Part shown: positions 21,898-34,371 of the stretch, in pieces
Numbering within the stretch: position 1 is the first letter of the stretch
How the letters are laid out: each line of letters begins with the position of its first letter
NCBI GenBank assembly: GCA_930367215.1
Contig: OV884059.1
Span: forward strand, 156,176,511-156,240,510
Source of the DNA: Pollenia angustigena
Taxonomy: Eukaryota; Arthropoda; Insecta; Diptera; Polleniidae
Length of the DNA stretch: 64,000 nucleotides
Direction: 5' to 3'
Made by a program: the position numbers and the translations under genes
The notes under the pieces: model-generated
Told to the model about the DNA's origin: nothing
The model's database searches: none
Seen by the model: the letters and a program-made list of their open reading frames with translations, nothing else

Positions 21898-22234
21898 ATC
21901 TTATTTGGAAACTTTGGCTCTTTCCGTTCTCCAGATATATACAAATTCATAATTGGTTTGTATGAGAAGTGACACACCCATGTCTTAGTCATTTATAGAC
22001 CAATCTGGCTGAATTTCAACAGCAAACTTTAACGCAGTATTTGTGGCATTAACATATAACAACCTAGTCCCCATCACTTCTGGGGTCTTCGGAAAACCCA
22101 TTTCAACATACACATCGACAGACGGACATCGTTAAATCAACGTCGCTACTCATAATGACCTAAAATATACATACTTTTTAGGGTCCACGATCAAAATTGT
22201 AGAAAATGCAAACGGAATGTCAAAAAACTTATAT
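21898..22234 (-). repeat. dispersed repeat fragment
   Basis: Contains 'acagacggacatcgtt' and 'atacatactttttagggtc', words typical of the dispersed repeat at 2232-2905 but in the opposite orientation. A related 'cagccatttatgaaccgagctggc' fragment lies near 24006. Non-coding. Confidence 0.5.
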
Positions 22235-22242
22235 ATGTATAC

Positions 22243-22968
22243 TAGCGTGGCCGTTAGTAGTATGTAGAACTTTTTTGATTTCTTATATTCTTCCCCCTAA
22301 GTAGCTTAGATAGCTATTTAATCAATCTTTTTAAAAAAAAATTTTTCGTTTCTTTAAACATTTAAAAAAAATTTTTTTTTAAACTTAAAATTTTTTTTTT
22401 ATTTTTTTTAGCCAAGTTTTAAATTAAAAAAAAAAAAAAAAATTTAAATTAAAAAAAAAACAAAAAAAATTTGTTTAAAAAGATTGATCAAATAGCTATC
22501 TAACCTACTTGGGACGAATTTTGCTAACACCAATAGGTAATAAGTTACATGGATCAGAAAACATATATGTATGGCCAAAATTTCAAACTTTGACCCCCTC
22601 TAACTCAGAAACTTTTTGACCGATCTTGTTGAAAATTTGTATCTAAACTACTATCTAATAGGACTAACATTTGTGCAAATTTCATCCAAATCGGAAGACA
22701 TCGATGGAGGCTAATGTTATTGGCTAGAAGAGCTAAAATATTGCCATATATCATATTCTTGTAAAATGTTGTTTTTAAGAGATAGTCATATGCAAACAAA
22801 TTACATTTGAATAAATGGCTTGAAGGCAAACTTTGAGGGGCGGACGCCCCCCCTAAAACACAACCTATCGCTACGCAATTGTTTTGTATTTTTTTTACAT
22901 AAAACTGAACCGATTTGGGTGGGGGGAGAATATAAGAATTCAAAAAAAATTAAATAACGGCCACCCTA
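22243..22968. mobile_element. TIR element, TAGSGTGGCCGTTA ends, TSD ATGTATAC
   Basis: The ends are TAGCGTGGCCGTTA and TAACGGCCACCCTA. A perfect 8-bp TSD ATGTATAC lies at 22235-22242 and 22969-22976. The interior (22290-22700) is a nested relative of the MITE at 6926-7838, including a poly-A/T hairpin around 'gatagctatttaatcaatc' and its inverse. A 'ggcgtagcgatagg'-type segment lies near 22860. No coding region survives. Confidence 0.88.
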
Positions 22969-22976
22969 ATGTATAC

Positions 22977-24289
22977 CCTTTATCTTCGGGGAAGAGTATA
23001 ATTGTGCAAAATTTTTTTTAAACATAAACTTGCGACAGAATTATTCTTCAAGTAAAAACTTTATTATCAGAAATTTTCAAAATCTCAAACTTTAAAGGTC
23101 TTTTTACTTTTCCAGATCTTGAAAATTTTTACAGCTAAATCTGGCACTCGACATGGACAAAAAAGCTGAAAATTATATTAAAAATGCTAAAAATGCAAAA
23201 TAAACATTTTCAAGATTTTTGTTAAACATTAATTACCAATTTGAAATTTTATTAGAAACTAAATACATTTTAGTGACCTATTTTTTAATGAAATTTAAAT
23301 AAATGGTTCTATTTAAACAAGTGGATAGATTTAAGTTAAACATCAGATACATAAAAATATGCAGCACAGGTAGTTGAGATTAAATTTTAAATTAAGGGGC
23401 CCCGGCCCCGCACACCTTTGATACATGCAAAATTTAACTGAGTTTATTTCTAAGTATACACAATTTTTTAGATCAGTTTATTTCTTATAGTTTAAGAAAA
23501 GTTGAAAGTTGAAAATTAAAAATTACATATTTTTTATTTAGCAGTTTAGAGCAAAAAATTTTTGCAAACATTTACAACTTTACAACATTTACATTTCTTC
23601 ATAAAAATAATTTAATGAAAATTAAATTTGATGAACTTAAGCCTAATTATAAAAATTTGGATTAAAAATTTACAACTTCTTTTGAAATTTCTTAGCACTT
23701 TTATATCGAAATATCAAATGGCAAATACTTTTTAAAATCAACATGATGAAGGCATTAATAATATTCCCTGAATATTCAATTTTTTTTTTTTTTTTTTTAA
23801 TTAAGGTAAGGTGTTTCTTAAGGCATGAATTGTCCATTTTCATGCGAAATCAGTGATGGGAAATTTACAAATTTAGATGGTATTGACCACCAAGCAAAAG
23901 AGTACTTTTTTTTAACATTTTGGTACTATTTTCCATAATTTTTTTTGTTTGGAAAATAAGCTTAACATAAAAAGCTAATATACATAATTTGTTTTGCTCC
24001 CATCTCAGCCATTTATGAACCGAGCTGGCAAAATTTCAAAAGCAAAATTCTGATGAGAATATCTGACATTTAAAGATACAAACAAGCATATATCGTTACT
24101 ACTATTTTGAGTCAAAATTTATTATAACTTCTAAGAAACATTTAAGTAAAATCAATAAAACTATTTGTCAAAATTTTAAAAATAATAATAAAAAAAAAGC
24201 TAAAAACATTTAAAAAAATTGGTAAAAAAAAATGCACCCATTTAACAGCTGTGAGTTGCTTTTTGTTTAGTTTGCTTTAAATTTGTCGA
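22977..24289. other. gene-free A+T-rich stretch
   Basis: One GC-rich palindromic patch 'ggggccccggcccc' at about 23396-23409; otherwise low-complexity A+T. No element ends recognised. Confidence 0.5.
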
Positions 24290-24890
24290 AACACCATTCC
24301 ATCCACAGAAAATAACTGTTTGGGACGCTTTATGGGCTGGCAGAGTCATTGGCCCATACATTCAAAAACCGATGATGGTCAGAATGTAACAGTCAATGGT
24401 AAACGGTATAATGACGTATCTCAATTTCGTGGCATTATTCTTGCTGATATGGGGTTCAAACAGGACGGAGCCACATGCCACACAGCGGGCGCTTTAATTG
24501 ATTTACTCAAAGAAACTTTGATGAAAATATTATTTCACGTAATGACCCAATTAATTGGCCACCAAGATCGTGGATTTAATCCCATTGTTCTATTTTCTTT
24601 GTTTGGGGTTATGTTAAGTCACTTCTCTACGTCGATAAACGACAAACAATTGAACAAATGGAAATCAATATTCCAAGAGTTATCGGCTGAATACGGCCGC
24701 AAATGCTGCGAAAAGTTGTTGAAAATTAGTGTTGCAGATTGCGCCTTCTACGCGCTAGCCGTGGATGTCACATGGCAGAAATCATATTTAAACATTAATT
24801 TCATAAAATTTTCTTTCCAATAAAGACCGTTTCATTGAAATTAAAAATATATTTCCTTGTTTTATTATGATTTAAACTTGTGTCACTCTA
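24290..24890 (+). pseudogene. mariner-family transposase C-terminal relic
   Basis: A frame from about 24297 gives HPQKITVWDALWAGRVIGPY, then GQNVTVNGKRYNDV and QDGATCHTAG. The last contains the second catalytic Asp of the mariner DD34D triad. A frameshift near 24560 destroys the third motif; downstream 'WPPRSWI'-type reading is out of frame. The N-terminal HTH domain and first Asp are absent. No TIRs were found, so this is an old fragment. Confidence 0.85.
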
Positions 24891-25121
24891 TAAAAAAACA
24901 ACCTTTATATAGTTGCAGTTATATTATATAACTGAAATGCTTTTTTTTGGAATACATGGAAATTGAATTTATTCAACATATCTTCCGAAGGTACAAAAGA
25001 AGTGCAACATGTGCTATTTACATTCATATAATTTGGTTCTCGTTTTAATGTGTCAAGAAGTTTGTATTGCATTTCGAAGGCAAGTTTTAGTGGTGTTCAT
25101 TATTGGCAATTCACTTTCAAC

Positions 25122-25662
25122 CAGTGTTCGAAAATAAACAGTACATTATTTAACGTTCGGCTCACACACCCAAGAACGATATCTATTTTTTTAGTGATTG
25201 TGTAGACATACACAACCCTTAATACCGTTCTTAACTATTTTCAAGAAAGAACCGAACATTATATAATGTTCTGTTCTTCGTTAAAAAACAGAACAATTGT
25301 AGTGATACCGTAGACAAACATTATATTTTAATGTTCTTTAACGTTTTTTTCGTGTGTGTATTTTGTTTTTGTACAAAATGTTTGGTTTTTTTTTACCAGC
25401 CAAAAGGGACGACCATTAACGAGCCGAACCGAACACATTGAAGTTTGTGGATTTAAAAAAAAAACCGAACGGAATTAAATGTTCACATCTTTTGTTGAGT
25501 TTGATAAAAACAGTAATATTTTTGTGTTCGAAAGATGACTAACAGGGAAACGTTATATTTTTGATGATTTTCTACACAAACACTATTAGCGTTTGTGTTT
25601 TCCATAAATCTACCGAGCCGAACATAAAGAAACGATATTTAGTGTTTATTTTCGAACACTGC
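25122..25662. mobile_element. hAT-type MITE (CAGTGTTCGAAAATAAAC), TSD CTTTCAAC
   Basis: The ends are CAGTGTTCGAAAATAAACA and the inverse. A perfect 8-bp TSD CTTTCAAC lies at 25114-25121 and 25663-25670. The interior holds repeated GAACGTT/CCGAACAT words in both orientations. No coding capacity. Confidence 0.92.
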
Positions 25663-25670
25663 TTTCAACA

Positions 25671-26885
25671 TATGCATTATTAGTTGGAATTATCAGCATA
25701 AAAGCCGAATACATGTCCATAAACTTTTTGTTAAAACTGATTTCATTTAACAAACTGTAATTTTGTTCATTGTGTTTAACAAACACCCACCGGTTTGTAA
25801 GGATTCACAAAAATCTTTAAAATATCTTTAACAACAACAAATTGTGTTTGTTATAATAAATTGCCATGTTTGATAATGGAAAAACTTTAAAAAAATTTAT
25901 GTTTATTTAATTATTTTTCTTTTAAAAGAATCTTTTAATATGAAAAACAATTTCTCGAAGATTTTCAATTTCTTCATCAGCCATTTCCACATTACCTAAT
26001 TCTATATGTTTATATATGAATGCCCGAAACATTATACTTAAAAATACAAAAATAAAAATAATATAATAATATAATATATAAATAATATAAAAGTCTTCAA
26101 ATTGCCACTTTTGGCGAGAAATCATCACATCTGACAACTTTGCTTATTAGGAACAAATAAGCTAGATACAATATTCTGTTTTTAAACAGACCTTAAGTAA
26201 ACTTTCGATATATTTAGAGACTTCAAAAATCTTTCTGTTGCATAATGTGCTTATTAAAAAAATCGATCTTTATATAGTAATATATCTATTTTTTTATCAT
26301 AATATTTCCGGATATTCTTGAACATTAATATCACCATCTTTTTATAAAAAATGCATGATTTTTTAACTTATTGAACATAAGAATACTGTATATTTAAAAG
26401 CATAACGCGCATATTTATCAATAATTCATGCATTAATTTTTTGCCTCTTATAATTACTTATGTATTTATTTTTATATTATCACTATAAGGTGTATAAATA
26501 AATTGTATAAATATACACAAAAAAAAAATCTTTGTTGTGGTCATTTTACGTACTACTCATAAATACAATATAAACTAAACCTTAAAACAACAGACAAAGA
26601 AACAATGTGCAGGGGATCCCACATATCAATTCCGCTTTTTTGAATTGCACACATGCAAATAAAAAAAATTGATTGGAGTTAAACTAATTCTAAGGGCCAC
26701 TATTACAACTTGCCGTTAGTTAAAGGTAGGATTTTGTCTCACGTATAAAAAGTTTTCACTAGTACAACTTTGCTTTAAACTTAAGTAAGCGATATGTCAA
26801 AGGCAAGTTCATCCTCCCAGGTAGGTTAAAGTCAAGTTGAAATAATAAATAACTTGTTTTACGTCCGACAAAACATATCTTTAAC
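25671..26885. other. gene-free A+T-rich stretch
   Basis: A solo transposon end resembling 53603-54216 ('ggcgagaaatcatcacatctg') lies at about 26105-26137. Nothing else identified. Confidence 0.45.
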
Positions 26886-26888
26886 TAA

Positions 26889-27031
26889 CATAGCGTCTTC
26901 ACCTGACAATTTTTAGTCATACCAAACGTCAAACTTCATATTAAAAAAACGCTGACAAAAATTTTCGAGTTTTTTTTTATATAGACTTTGACGTTTGGTA
27001 TGACAAAAAATTGTCAGGTGAAAACGCTATG
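26889..27031. mobile_element. hairpin MITE, CATAGCGTCTTC family, TSD TAA (copy 2)
   Basis: Same arms as 14571-14712, flanked by TAA at 26886-26888 and 27032-27034. The central segment ('aacgctgacaaaaattttcgag') is in the opposite orientation to copy 1, as expected after recombination between the arms. Confidence 0.9.
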
Positions 27032-27099
27032 TAACGGCAAGTTGTAAAAAAGGCCCTGATGGCCGATTTCACCAATTTATTTAAATATCAATTTAAAAT

Positions 27100-28170
27100 T
27101 AAAAATAAAATCTGTATAAACATAGGCTAAGGCGAAACAGTTAAAACACTTTCCTCCTCTGTATGTCAACCGATTTGAACAAAATATACACCATTTGAAA
27201 GGTATTTACTCACAGAAGTGAACAATATAAATTTTATTAAAATCTTTTCAATAATTTCAGAGTTATAAGCAGAACACGTATGTATGTAAATAAAAAATTT
27301 GTTTTTTACAATTATCAAATGATAAAAAATAGGGTGGTCGATTATTCGACATTTTTCTGAAACCGGTTTTCGAATATTTCGACTTTATAAATCTTATGTA
27401 TAAATCGGCACTGGCAAAGCAATTAAGAACGCTTTCTTCCTTTGTTTGTCAATCGAACCACTATTGGGAGAAAAAAGTGCTGCATGTGATAATTTTTAAA
27501 TTTTCTATAATATTAAAACTAGAAACATAATATTATAGGTGCAGGGTCGAAAACCTATAAGATGAAAAATGTTTGTACTTTTTATTTTTCATCTGGAACT
27601 TTTTGAATTTTCGTTAATATTCGACCTACATTAAGATAAAAGTATATATGTATATTAAACTGGGTGAATAAGAACATGTAAGGAGAGATTTTTGGTGCTT
27701 TTTCGTTCAATATCTGGTACTTTAATTTTCGTTAATATTAGACATAGAAATATAACATTAAACATGCAATGTCCTGAGTGGATGACAATCTATAAAGGAG
27801 ACTTTGTGATACTTTTTGTTTTTTTTTAATTGATATTTTTTTATTGAACTTACAAAATTAAATTAACTCACATAGAAGATAAAATATGAACCGGATGTTG
27901 TTCCCACGCCAAATCGATGTAAATTCTTAGTTAGATACTTAGTTAGATGTGCTATGTTTTCTTCATATGAACATAAAAATTTATGGTCGAATTTTGACCT
28001 TTAGGCAAACACTAGTTATATGAAAACTATATTGATTTTGTGCCTTACTTCTTACTTTATGTAGTTTGTCAAAATTGATCATTTTTATTCCACCTCGTTC
28101 AATATATAACATCGGGCGTGTTGGCGAGTTACAAATACATAATTTAAAACTATGTATAATTTATTTAAAT
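27100..28170. repeat. degenerate ~120-bp repeats, non-coding
   Basis: Three loosely similar units near 27545, 27655 and 27785 share 'cgttaatatt(c/a)gac' and 'ggagac/gagatttttggt'. The segment near 27170-27290 ('aaggtatttactcacagaag') looks like a common fly repeat. No gene. Confidence 0.4.
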
Positions 28171-28316
28171 AGGACCATAATATGGTTAAAATAAACCATA
28201 GTTTGGCCGAAATTAACCATAATTTGGTCAAAATTAACCATAAAGTGGTCTAAACTAACCGTATTATGGTCAAAATGAACACATAATATTGTCAATATTA
28301 ACCACGTTGTGGTTAT
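28171..28316 (+). repeat. ~21-22 bp minisatellite
   Basis: About six degenerate copies of 'aaccataatttggtcaaaatt', ending 'aaccacgttgtggtt'. It is immediately followed by an open frame (28309-28674) with no recognised motif. Confidence 0.8.
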
Positions 28317-28964
28317 TCACTTCAGACATTTTTTCAATGTGTTTGTTTTAACCTATCATTTACACGTGAAATTAAATTTCTTGAAAATCGCAATACACGC
28401 ACACTTTTTTACTAACACACACATAATTTTGGTACTTTCAGCCAATCGGCTGTTTCTTCGATTTTTCGTTGATAATACGTATACTCTACTTGCAAGAAAG
28501 TACTTGCACGTGAAAAGCCCAAGTAAATCATGTTGTAATAAAGTTGATTTAATGCTGTTTGTCCCTGTCCATATGTGTAACCGAATCTTAAAAGTTTATT
28601 TCAGTTTTCTCTGTATAAGATTTATAGATTTTTGTATATCTGCTGAACGGCGAAAGCCAAAGTTTCTTCATTAGGTGGTACAAGCATCATGGTTATCAAT
28701 TAGGGATGCCAAACGGAAAATCCCGAAATCCCGGGGTTTTTCGGGATTGACAAATCCGAATCCCGGGATTTATTTTTTTTTAATCCCGGGATTTTTAATA
28801 TATCAACTTTTATGTACAAAAATGTTCGTTTTTATTGAATTTTTATACTCTACACAAAAAAAAATTATTAAAAATTATCAAAAAGTAATTTCAATTTTTG
28901 TGAATAAAAAATTTTAATTTCAAAAGATTTTGTTATTAGTGCTTAATTCCCAGTTTTTATTCTT

Positions 28965-29193
28965 GATAAAAACACTTGAAATTTATTGTTGATGGAATAA
29001 GCTATTCCTATGCGCATTTCACTTGTTGCTTAGGCCAGATCATCAGGAAACTTCATCCATAAAGATTTTAGAAAAACTAAAGATATTAAACCAAATAAAA
29101 CTGTTAAACGTATAAGAGTTATAAGCAACAGTTCTACTTGTAACAATATCAAAGTTTAAACAAAGCACATCAACAATAAACAGTGGGTTTATC
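28965..29193. mobile_element. MITE, GATAAA-n-CACTG family, copy 2
   Basis: Same ~29-bp TIRs as copy 1 (3089-3315), same orientation and length within 2 bp. Confidence 0.82.
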
Positions 29194-29479
29194 TCATTTT
29201 ACATTCCCTACTACAATTAGTTGAAATTCTCTCAACATTAATTGTAGTTGTAAGTAGGTTAAGAAAAACAAAATAAAAACAACAACAACTTACAAAAGCA
29301 TGTTGTCAATTAAGTGTTTTTTTATTTTATTTCAGTTGTATTTTTATTTTTATAATTCTTATTTTTCTTTTTTTTAAATACTACGTTTATAACTAAAGAA
29401 CGGCTGGACCGATTTCGAAGATTCGTACCAATTCGGAATGGTCTCTGACCAAGTAAGAAGAATAGCAACAAAAAAAATC

Positions 29480-29940
29480 TAAAATAGGTGGCGCCATTGA
29501 AAATTACTCAGTATGAATTAAATCGTAAACTCTGCATTTGACGATGCTATGATCTTTAGCAAAGTTGTTGAGCGGAGGTTTATAAGTTGATACATATGAC
29601 CAATTTCAGACAGGTGGCGCCACTGAAAATGACTCGAAATGAGTTAAATCATAAACTGTGCATTTGATCATGCTATGATCTTTAGCACAGCTGGTGAGCA
29701 TTACCATACAAAGGTTTCTAGGTTGGTATGACCAATTTCCGATAGGCGGCACCATTGAAAATTGCTCAAAATAAATTTTATCATCTGATCATGCTATGGT
29801 CTTTAGTAAAGTTGTTGCGCACGAGCCGGCAAAGGTTTCTATGTTGGTATGAACATTTTCCGACAAGAAGTTTCATTGAAAATGAATCAAATTGTTAGCT
29901 ATGCAATTGATCATGCTTTGATCTGTTAGCAAAAAAATGT
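29480..29940 (+). repeat. 126-132 bp tandem repeats (about 3.5 units)
   Basis: Units start at about 29487, 29613, 29745 and 29861 with 'ggtggcgcca(t/c)tgaaaat' variants and contain 'gatcatgctatgatctttag'. They lie just upstream of the Helitron fragment and may be part of the same captured Helitron. Confidence 0.85.
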
Positions 29941-29999
29941 CTAAAATATTCCAGAAAAAAGAAATTATAAACAAAATTCATTTTCTCATACATTTTGTA

Positions 30000-30303
30000 T
30001 GGAGTGCTAAAAGGAAAGTTTAAAAGAGAGGAAGTTCTCATTCCGAGAATTCCAATGATCCTAACCGATATGCCATTCGAGTTTAAACGAATCCAATTTT
30101 AAATTCGTCTCGCATTCGCCATGACAATCAACAAATCCCAAGGGCAATCATTGAGTGTTTGTGGCCTAAATTTGGAGAACGACTGTTTTTCACACGATCA
30201 ACTCTATGTCGCATGTTCCCGTGTCGGAAAGCCATCCTCTTTGTTCATTTTTGCACCTGACAACAAAACGAAAAATATTGTTTATCACAAAGTGCTTCAA
30301 TGA
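30000..30303 (+). pseudogene. Helitron Rep/helicase, C-terminal helicase fragment
   Basis: The frame reads EEVLIPRIPMILTDMPFEF, a stop near 30100, then IRLAFAMTINKSQGQSL and QLYVACSRVGKPSSLFIF, ending TGA at 30303. The T-x-N-K-S-Q-G-Q and Y-V-A-x-S-R motifs are the last two motifs of the Pif1-like helicase of Helitrons. The Rep nuclease and the rest of the helicase are missing. One in-frame stop replaces the residue expected before 'IRLAF'. Confidence 0.9.
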
Positions 30304-30581
30304 TATTCTCTTAACTTATTCAATAGTTTACTTATAATTCACATTTTCATATTCTTTTTTTTTTTTTTTTTTTTGTAAATAAAGATAAATTATCCGCACC
30401 GAATATTACCTGTACCTGATTCTGTATCTGTATTTTAAATATACACAAAAACAATACTTTTCTATACCTTTTGAAAGTTCATAAATAAATAAAAAAAAAA
30501 TGTTGTTTATTTAAAAAATCTAGAAATCCCGCATCCCGGGATTTTCTAAAATCAATCCCGATTGGCATCCCTATTATCAAT

Positions 30582-32277
30582 ACTCTACATCCGACCAAAC
30601 GTGAGCGGGATTGAAGAAGTGGGCGTAGCACAAAAAATATCTATTTATATCTTTAGAACGGTATTTATATAACTTTCTGTTCTAATCGCAATATGGTGAA
30701 GGGGTTTAAGATTTAGCATAGCCTTGTATAACACTCTTAATTGTTTTTATTTGAAACATTAAGTTTTGCATTTTATAGGTCAACATTTAAGGACAAAAGA
30801 TTCGAAAACAGTTATATTGCGGTTAATTAGGCTAAAGAACTAAATTTGTTTCAATAAATTTTTAGTTTCCCTATGCTGTTATTTGAACAGTGGACCATTG
30901 TGTTCTTAATTTGATTCAAAAGCTACCTAAGTAAGTTTTTCAAAACACCTTAGTATGTACATATATAAGAAATTTACAAGTTATTTTTTACGACGGGAAA
31001 CATAATTATTACCCCTACACATACAAACTTCTTTTTGGTTGTATGAAAAACAAACAAAATCTAACAAATAAAAAAGCTATACGTGTTATTACAAAACGTA
31101 TCACAACTGATTCAGTTGTTATCCGATTTTTATGTATTTAGGTGTTTTAAAAGCTAACGGTTGAATTAATAAAACTTGATGAATATGAACATTTTCTAAA
31201 AAAAAAAGTATGTAAGATGCAGTCATTTTCTAGACGACTTTTTATTTTCTTTCACCTCTGAAAAAAACTAATATTCTCCAAATGAAAATTTACAGTTTTT
31301 AATTTGTTACTTTTTGACTGCCAATTTTTCACTAAAAAAAAAAAAAAAAAAAAAAAAGAATTGACCAACAAAAATTATTGGTATTCCCGTAGTCTGTGTA
31401 CTTCACCAGTCAGAAATGGTGCATAAAACCGCTGTATATCTCTTGTATATCACGGTTTTATTTACAATATATTAAAACAATTCTTTACCACAAGTAAATT
31501 TTTTAATGTCAGAACTATGAATTCTCGAAAAGTGATAATTTCTTACCACAAATATTTTAATTATAATTAGATACTTAATGGAAAACTTTGAATATTTAAT
31601 ACGTAAAATTTATTTCAGTCGTATTATGTACATATAATTTATAAAGCAAAAAAAAAAACTGGGTACTTAAAGTTATGAATATTAAATAGATTTTTGTTCT
31701 TGGTCGCTTCACGTAGTCGTTATCACGGGTCATTATTCTGTCCAGTAAGTTAATAAATTTAAATATTTTTATACCCGCCACCAATAATGGTTTCAACTAT
31801 TTTTTATTTTTCATCTGGTTCCTTGAGTCATTTTTAGTCGATTTAGCCATGTCTGTCTGTTCAAATCACGCTTATTTTTAAACGACTTGAAAGAAAATAA
31901 CAATTTTTAAGTCTAATTGTTTATAGTTATCCTAAGCCATTTAGGACAATCGGCTCGGCAGAAAGAGAGTTTGGAGCCAAACAACTACCTCAAAAAATTA
32001 TATTTTATAATTGATGAAAGAATCCACTGATTGTTATTAATTTTTGCAGAACTCGTTATATATAACTAGAAATCATACTATTAAGTTTTGTAAAGACCGG
32101 TCCATAATTCACCACAGGCCGCATACTAAAACACCTAAACAGTAACGAATAATGCTATTGTTGTATAATTTAATGCTATTGTTGTACAATTTATTCCATT
32201 TGACTGAAAATAACACTGCCGAATTTCGTGAAAATCGATTCATAATTTACCGTAGGCTCCATTTAAAATTTATTATT
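30582..32277. other. gene-free A+T-rich stretch
   Basis: An uninterrupted A24 run at 31334-31357 and dispersed-repeat words ('gccatgtctgtctgttc' near 31846; 'aaaatcgattcataatttacc' near 32230). No coding region recognised. Confidence 0.5.
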
Positions 32278-33515
32278 AACTAGCTTAACCCGGTGCGCTA
32301 CACTTCTTTAACCACTTCTTCAGTTGAGAGATATTTAAAATATGCATCCTATGGAATGTTTTTTACCCCTGCGCCTTCCCGCTTAATTTTTATTTTCAAA
32401 AGTGTAGTATACCATAGGAGTGACTTCTACTAAGTTTGAACATTCTTACTTGAGATATGCGATATTAAACATTGGCGTCCTATGGTGGGTAACACTTCCC
32501 CCGCTGCTATTTTGTTTCAATTTTGGGGCTCAGAAGATCCTACTACCAAAAGTTCAACAAATTGCTTGCAGCGGCTCTTATTAATATTGCTATCTATGAG
32601 GGGTATTGCTCCTCCTCTGGCTGCTCCGCCCATTTCTATATTGAAATTTATAGTTTACCATAATAGTAGCTTTAACCACGTTTGAAGACTCTCCCTTTAA
32701 TAGTTCTGCATTTGAGCTATATTTAATATATGCATCCTATGGGAGGTATTTCCCCCCTGCGCCTACCCGCTTTATTTTTATTATCAAAAGTGTAGTATAC
32801 CATAAGTGTGACTTCTACAAAGTTTGAACATTCTCACTATAACAAATTTTAAAATATCCGATATTAAACATTGACGTCTTATGGGGGGTAACACTTCCCC
32901 CGCTGCTATTTTGTTTCGATTTTGGGGCTCAGAAGATCCTACTACCAAAAGTTCAACAAAATGCGTGCAGGGGCTCTTATTAATATTTCTATCTATGAGG
33001 GGAACTGCTCCTCCTCTGTCCACCCCGCCCATTACTATATTGAAATTTAAAGTTAGCTATAATAGTAGCTTTAACCACGTTTGAAAATTCTCCCTTTAAT
33101 AGTTCTTCAGTTGAGCGATATTTAATATATGCATCCTATGAGAGGTATTTCCCACCTGCGCCTACCCGCTTTATTTTTATTTTCAATAGTGTAGTATACC
33201 ATAAGAGTGACTTCTACAAAGTTTAGACATTCTCACTATAACAGTTCTTAAAATATGCGATATTAAACATTGGCGTCCTATGGGGGAAACCACTTCCCCC
33301 GCTGCTACTTTATTTCAATTTTGGGGCTCAGATATGCGATATTTAATTCCCCTGCCCCTTATGAAAAAATAAGTAGCCTATTTTATTTTTAGGGCTTACG
33401 TGATGCTACTGTAAAACTTTCAGGAAAATCGGTTCAGTAGTTTAGGAGTCTATAAGCCAACATACAAACAAACATACAAACATTTTTCATTTTTATATAT
33501 ATAGAAGAAGAAGAT
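32278..33515. repeat. repeat element with ~390-400 bp tandem units
   Basis: Starts 'ctagcttaacccggtgcg' and ends 'aaaatcggttcagtagttta' with a CAAACATA simple repeat and 'tttttatatatatagaag'. Two full units and a truncated third are marked by 'tatgcatcctatg' at 32341, 32729 and 33129 and by 'ttcccccgctgctattttgtt'. The ORFs inside repeat with the unit (for example 32482-32685 and 32881-33084) and carry no known domain. The terminal style resembles LINE or other dispersed-repeat ends; class uncertain. Confidence 0.8.
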
Positions 33516-34371
33516 AAGATTTCCGTATGACGTGCTAAATTCCCAATTTTTCATATTCGATAAATATGTACACTGAAATTTATTGTTGAGGGAAAGCTAG
33601 CTAGTTTAATATGACTAGAAATAAAATCGTAAAACTTTGTGATAATCGGTTCATAATTCAAAATAAGTCACATATAAAGGCCCAACTATAATATGCTTAA
33701 GTTGGCTTAAGCAATTGTACGAATACATGTGATTCCTATGTGTCGAACCATATTGAACTTAAGAAAAATTTTTGTTAAATTTTATGAAACTGTCATTTGC
33801 TTAAGCAAAGTGCACTTTCCGTACGGAATCAAATGTTTTTGATTTTGTTTTGTGTTTTAAAATGCATTTGATAGGTTTTTGTTAATTTTTGACAGTAGCT
33901 TAAGCAAGCTTATTCATATTATATGTTCAAAATTAACTTTTATATAATCAAGCGATATGTGCAATTTAATTTAATTACAAACTGCAAAAATTAAAAGTTT
34001 AATTTTTAGCTACATTTTTAAAATTTTACATTCTAGCGCGATTGTAAATTTTGTTGCATTTGGCGCAAGGACATGCCTACCTGCCAAATATCCTTTTTTT
34101 AAATTATGCACTTTAAATAATTAAGTGTTACGAAAGTAATGCACTTAAACTCTGTTGTAAATTTAATTTGATTCGGTGCATACATTTCTATAAAAATGCG
34201 AAAATATGATGGAGGTACTAAGTATAAACTAAGTTAAATGTAATTTTTTTTCTTTTGTAATAAAGAATTTTTAGTTTTTATCCGATTTCGGTTCATTATA
34301 GCTGAAACTTTTTGGCTATCGAATGGACAATACTGTAAACTATAAAACTCACAAAGTTCTTACTAATTGTG
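33516..34371. other. gene-free stretch with a repeat fragment
   Basis: 33520-33605 ('gtatgacgtgctaaattccc' to 'ttgttgagggaaagctagct') matches the inverse of 7655-7750. 33680-33910 has repeated 'gcttaagcaa' words. No gene. Confidence 0.5.

Larger units (their letters stand above)
28701..30573. mobile_element. hAT-type element, TAGGGATGCCAA family, TSD TTATCAAT
   Basis: The ends are TAGGGATGCCAAACGG and the inverse of TAGGGATGCCAATCGG. A perfect 8-bp TSD TTATCAAT lies at 28693-28700 and 30574-30581. Subterminal palindromes AATCCCGGGATT repeat at both ends. Nested cargo: a GATAAA-family MITE (28965-29193), 126-132 bp tandem repeats (29480-29940) and a Helitron helicase fragment (30000-30303). 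A sister copy is at 35725-37383. Its own transposase is missing. Confidence 0.93.

Noticed and set aside
29480..29940. CRISPR-like array
   Set aside because: Units are 126-132 bp and diverged throughout, with no short exact repeat and unique spacers; ordinary tandem repeats.
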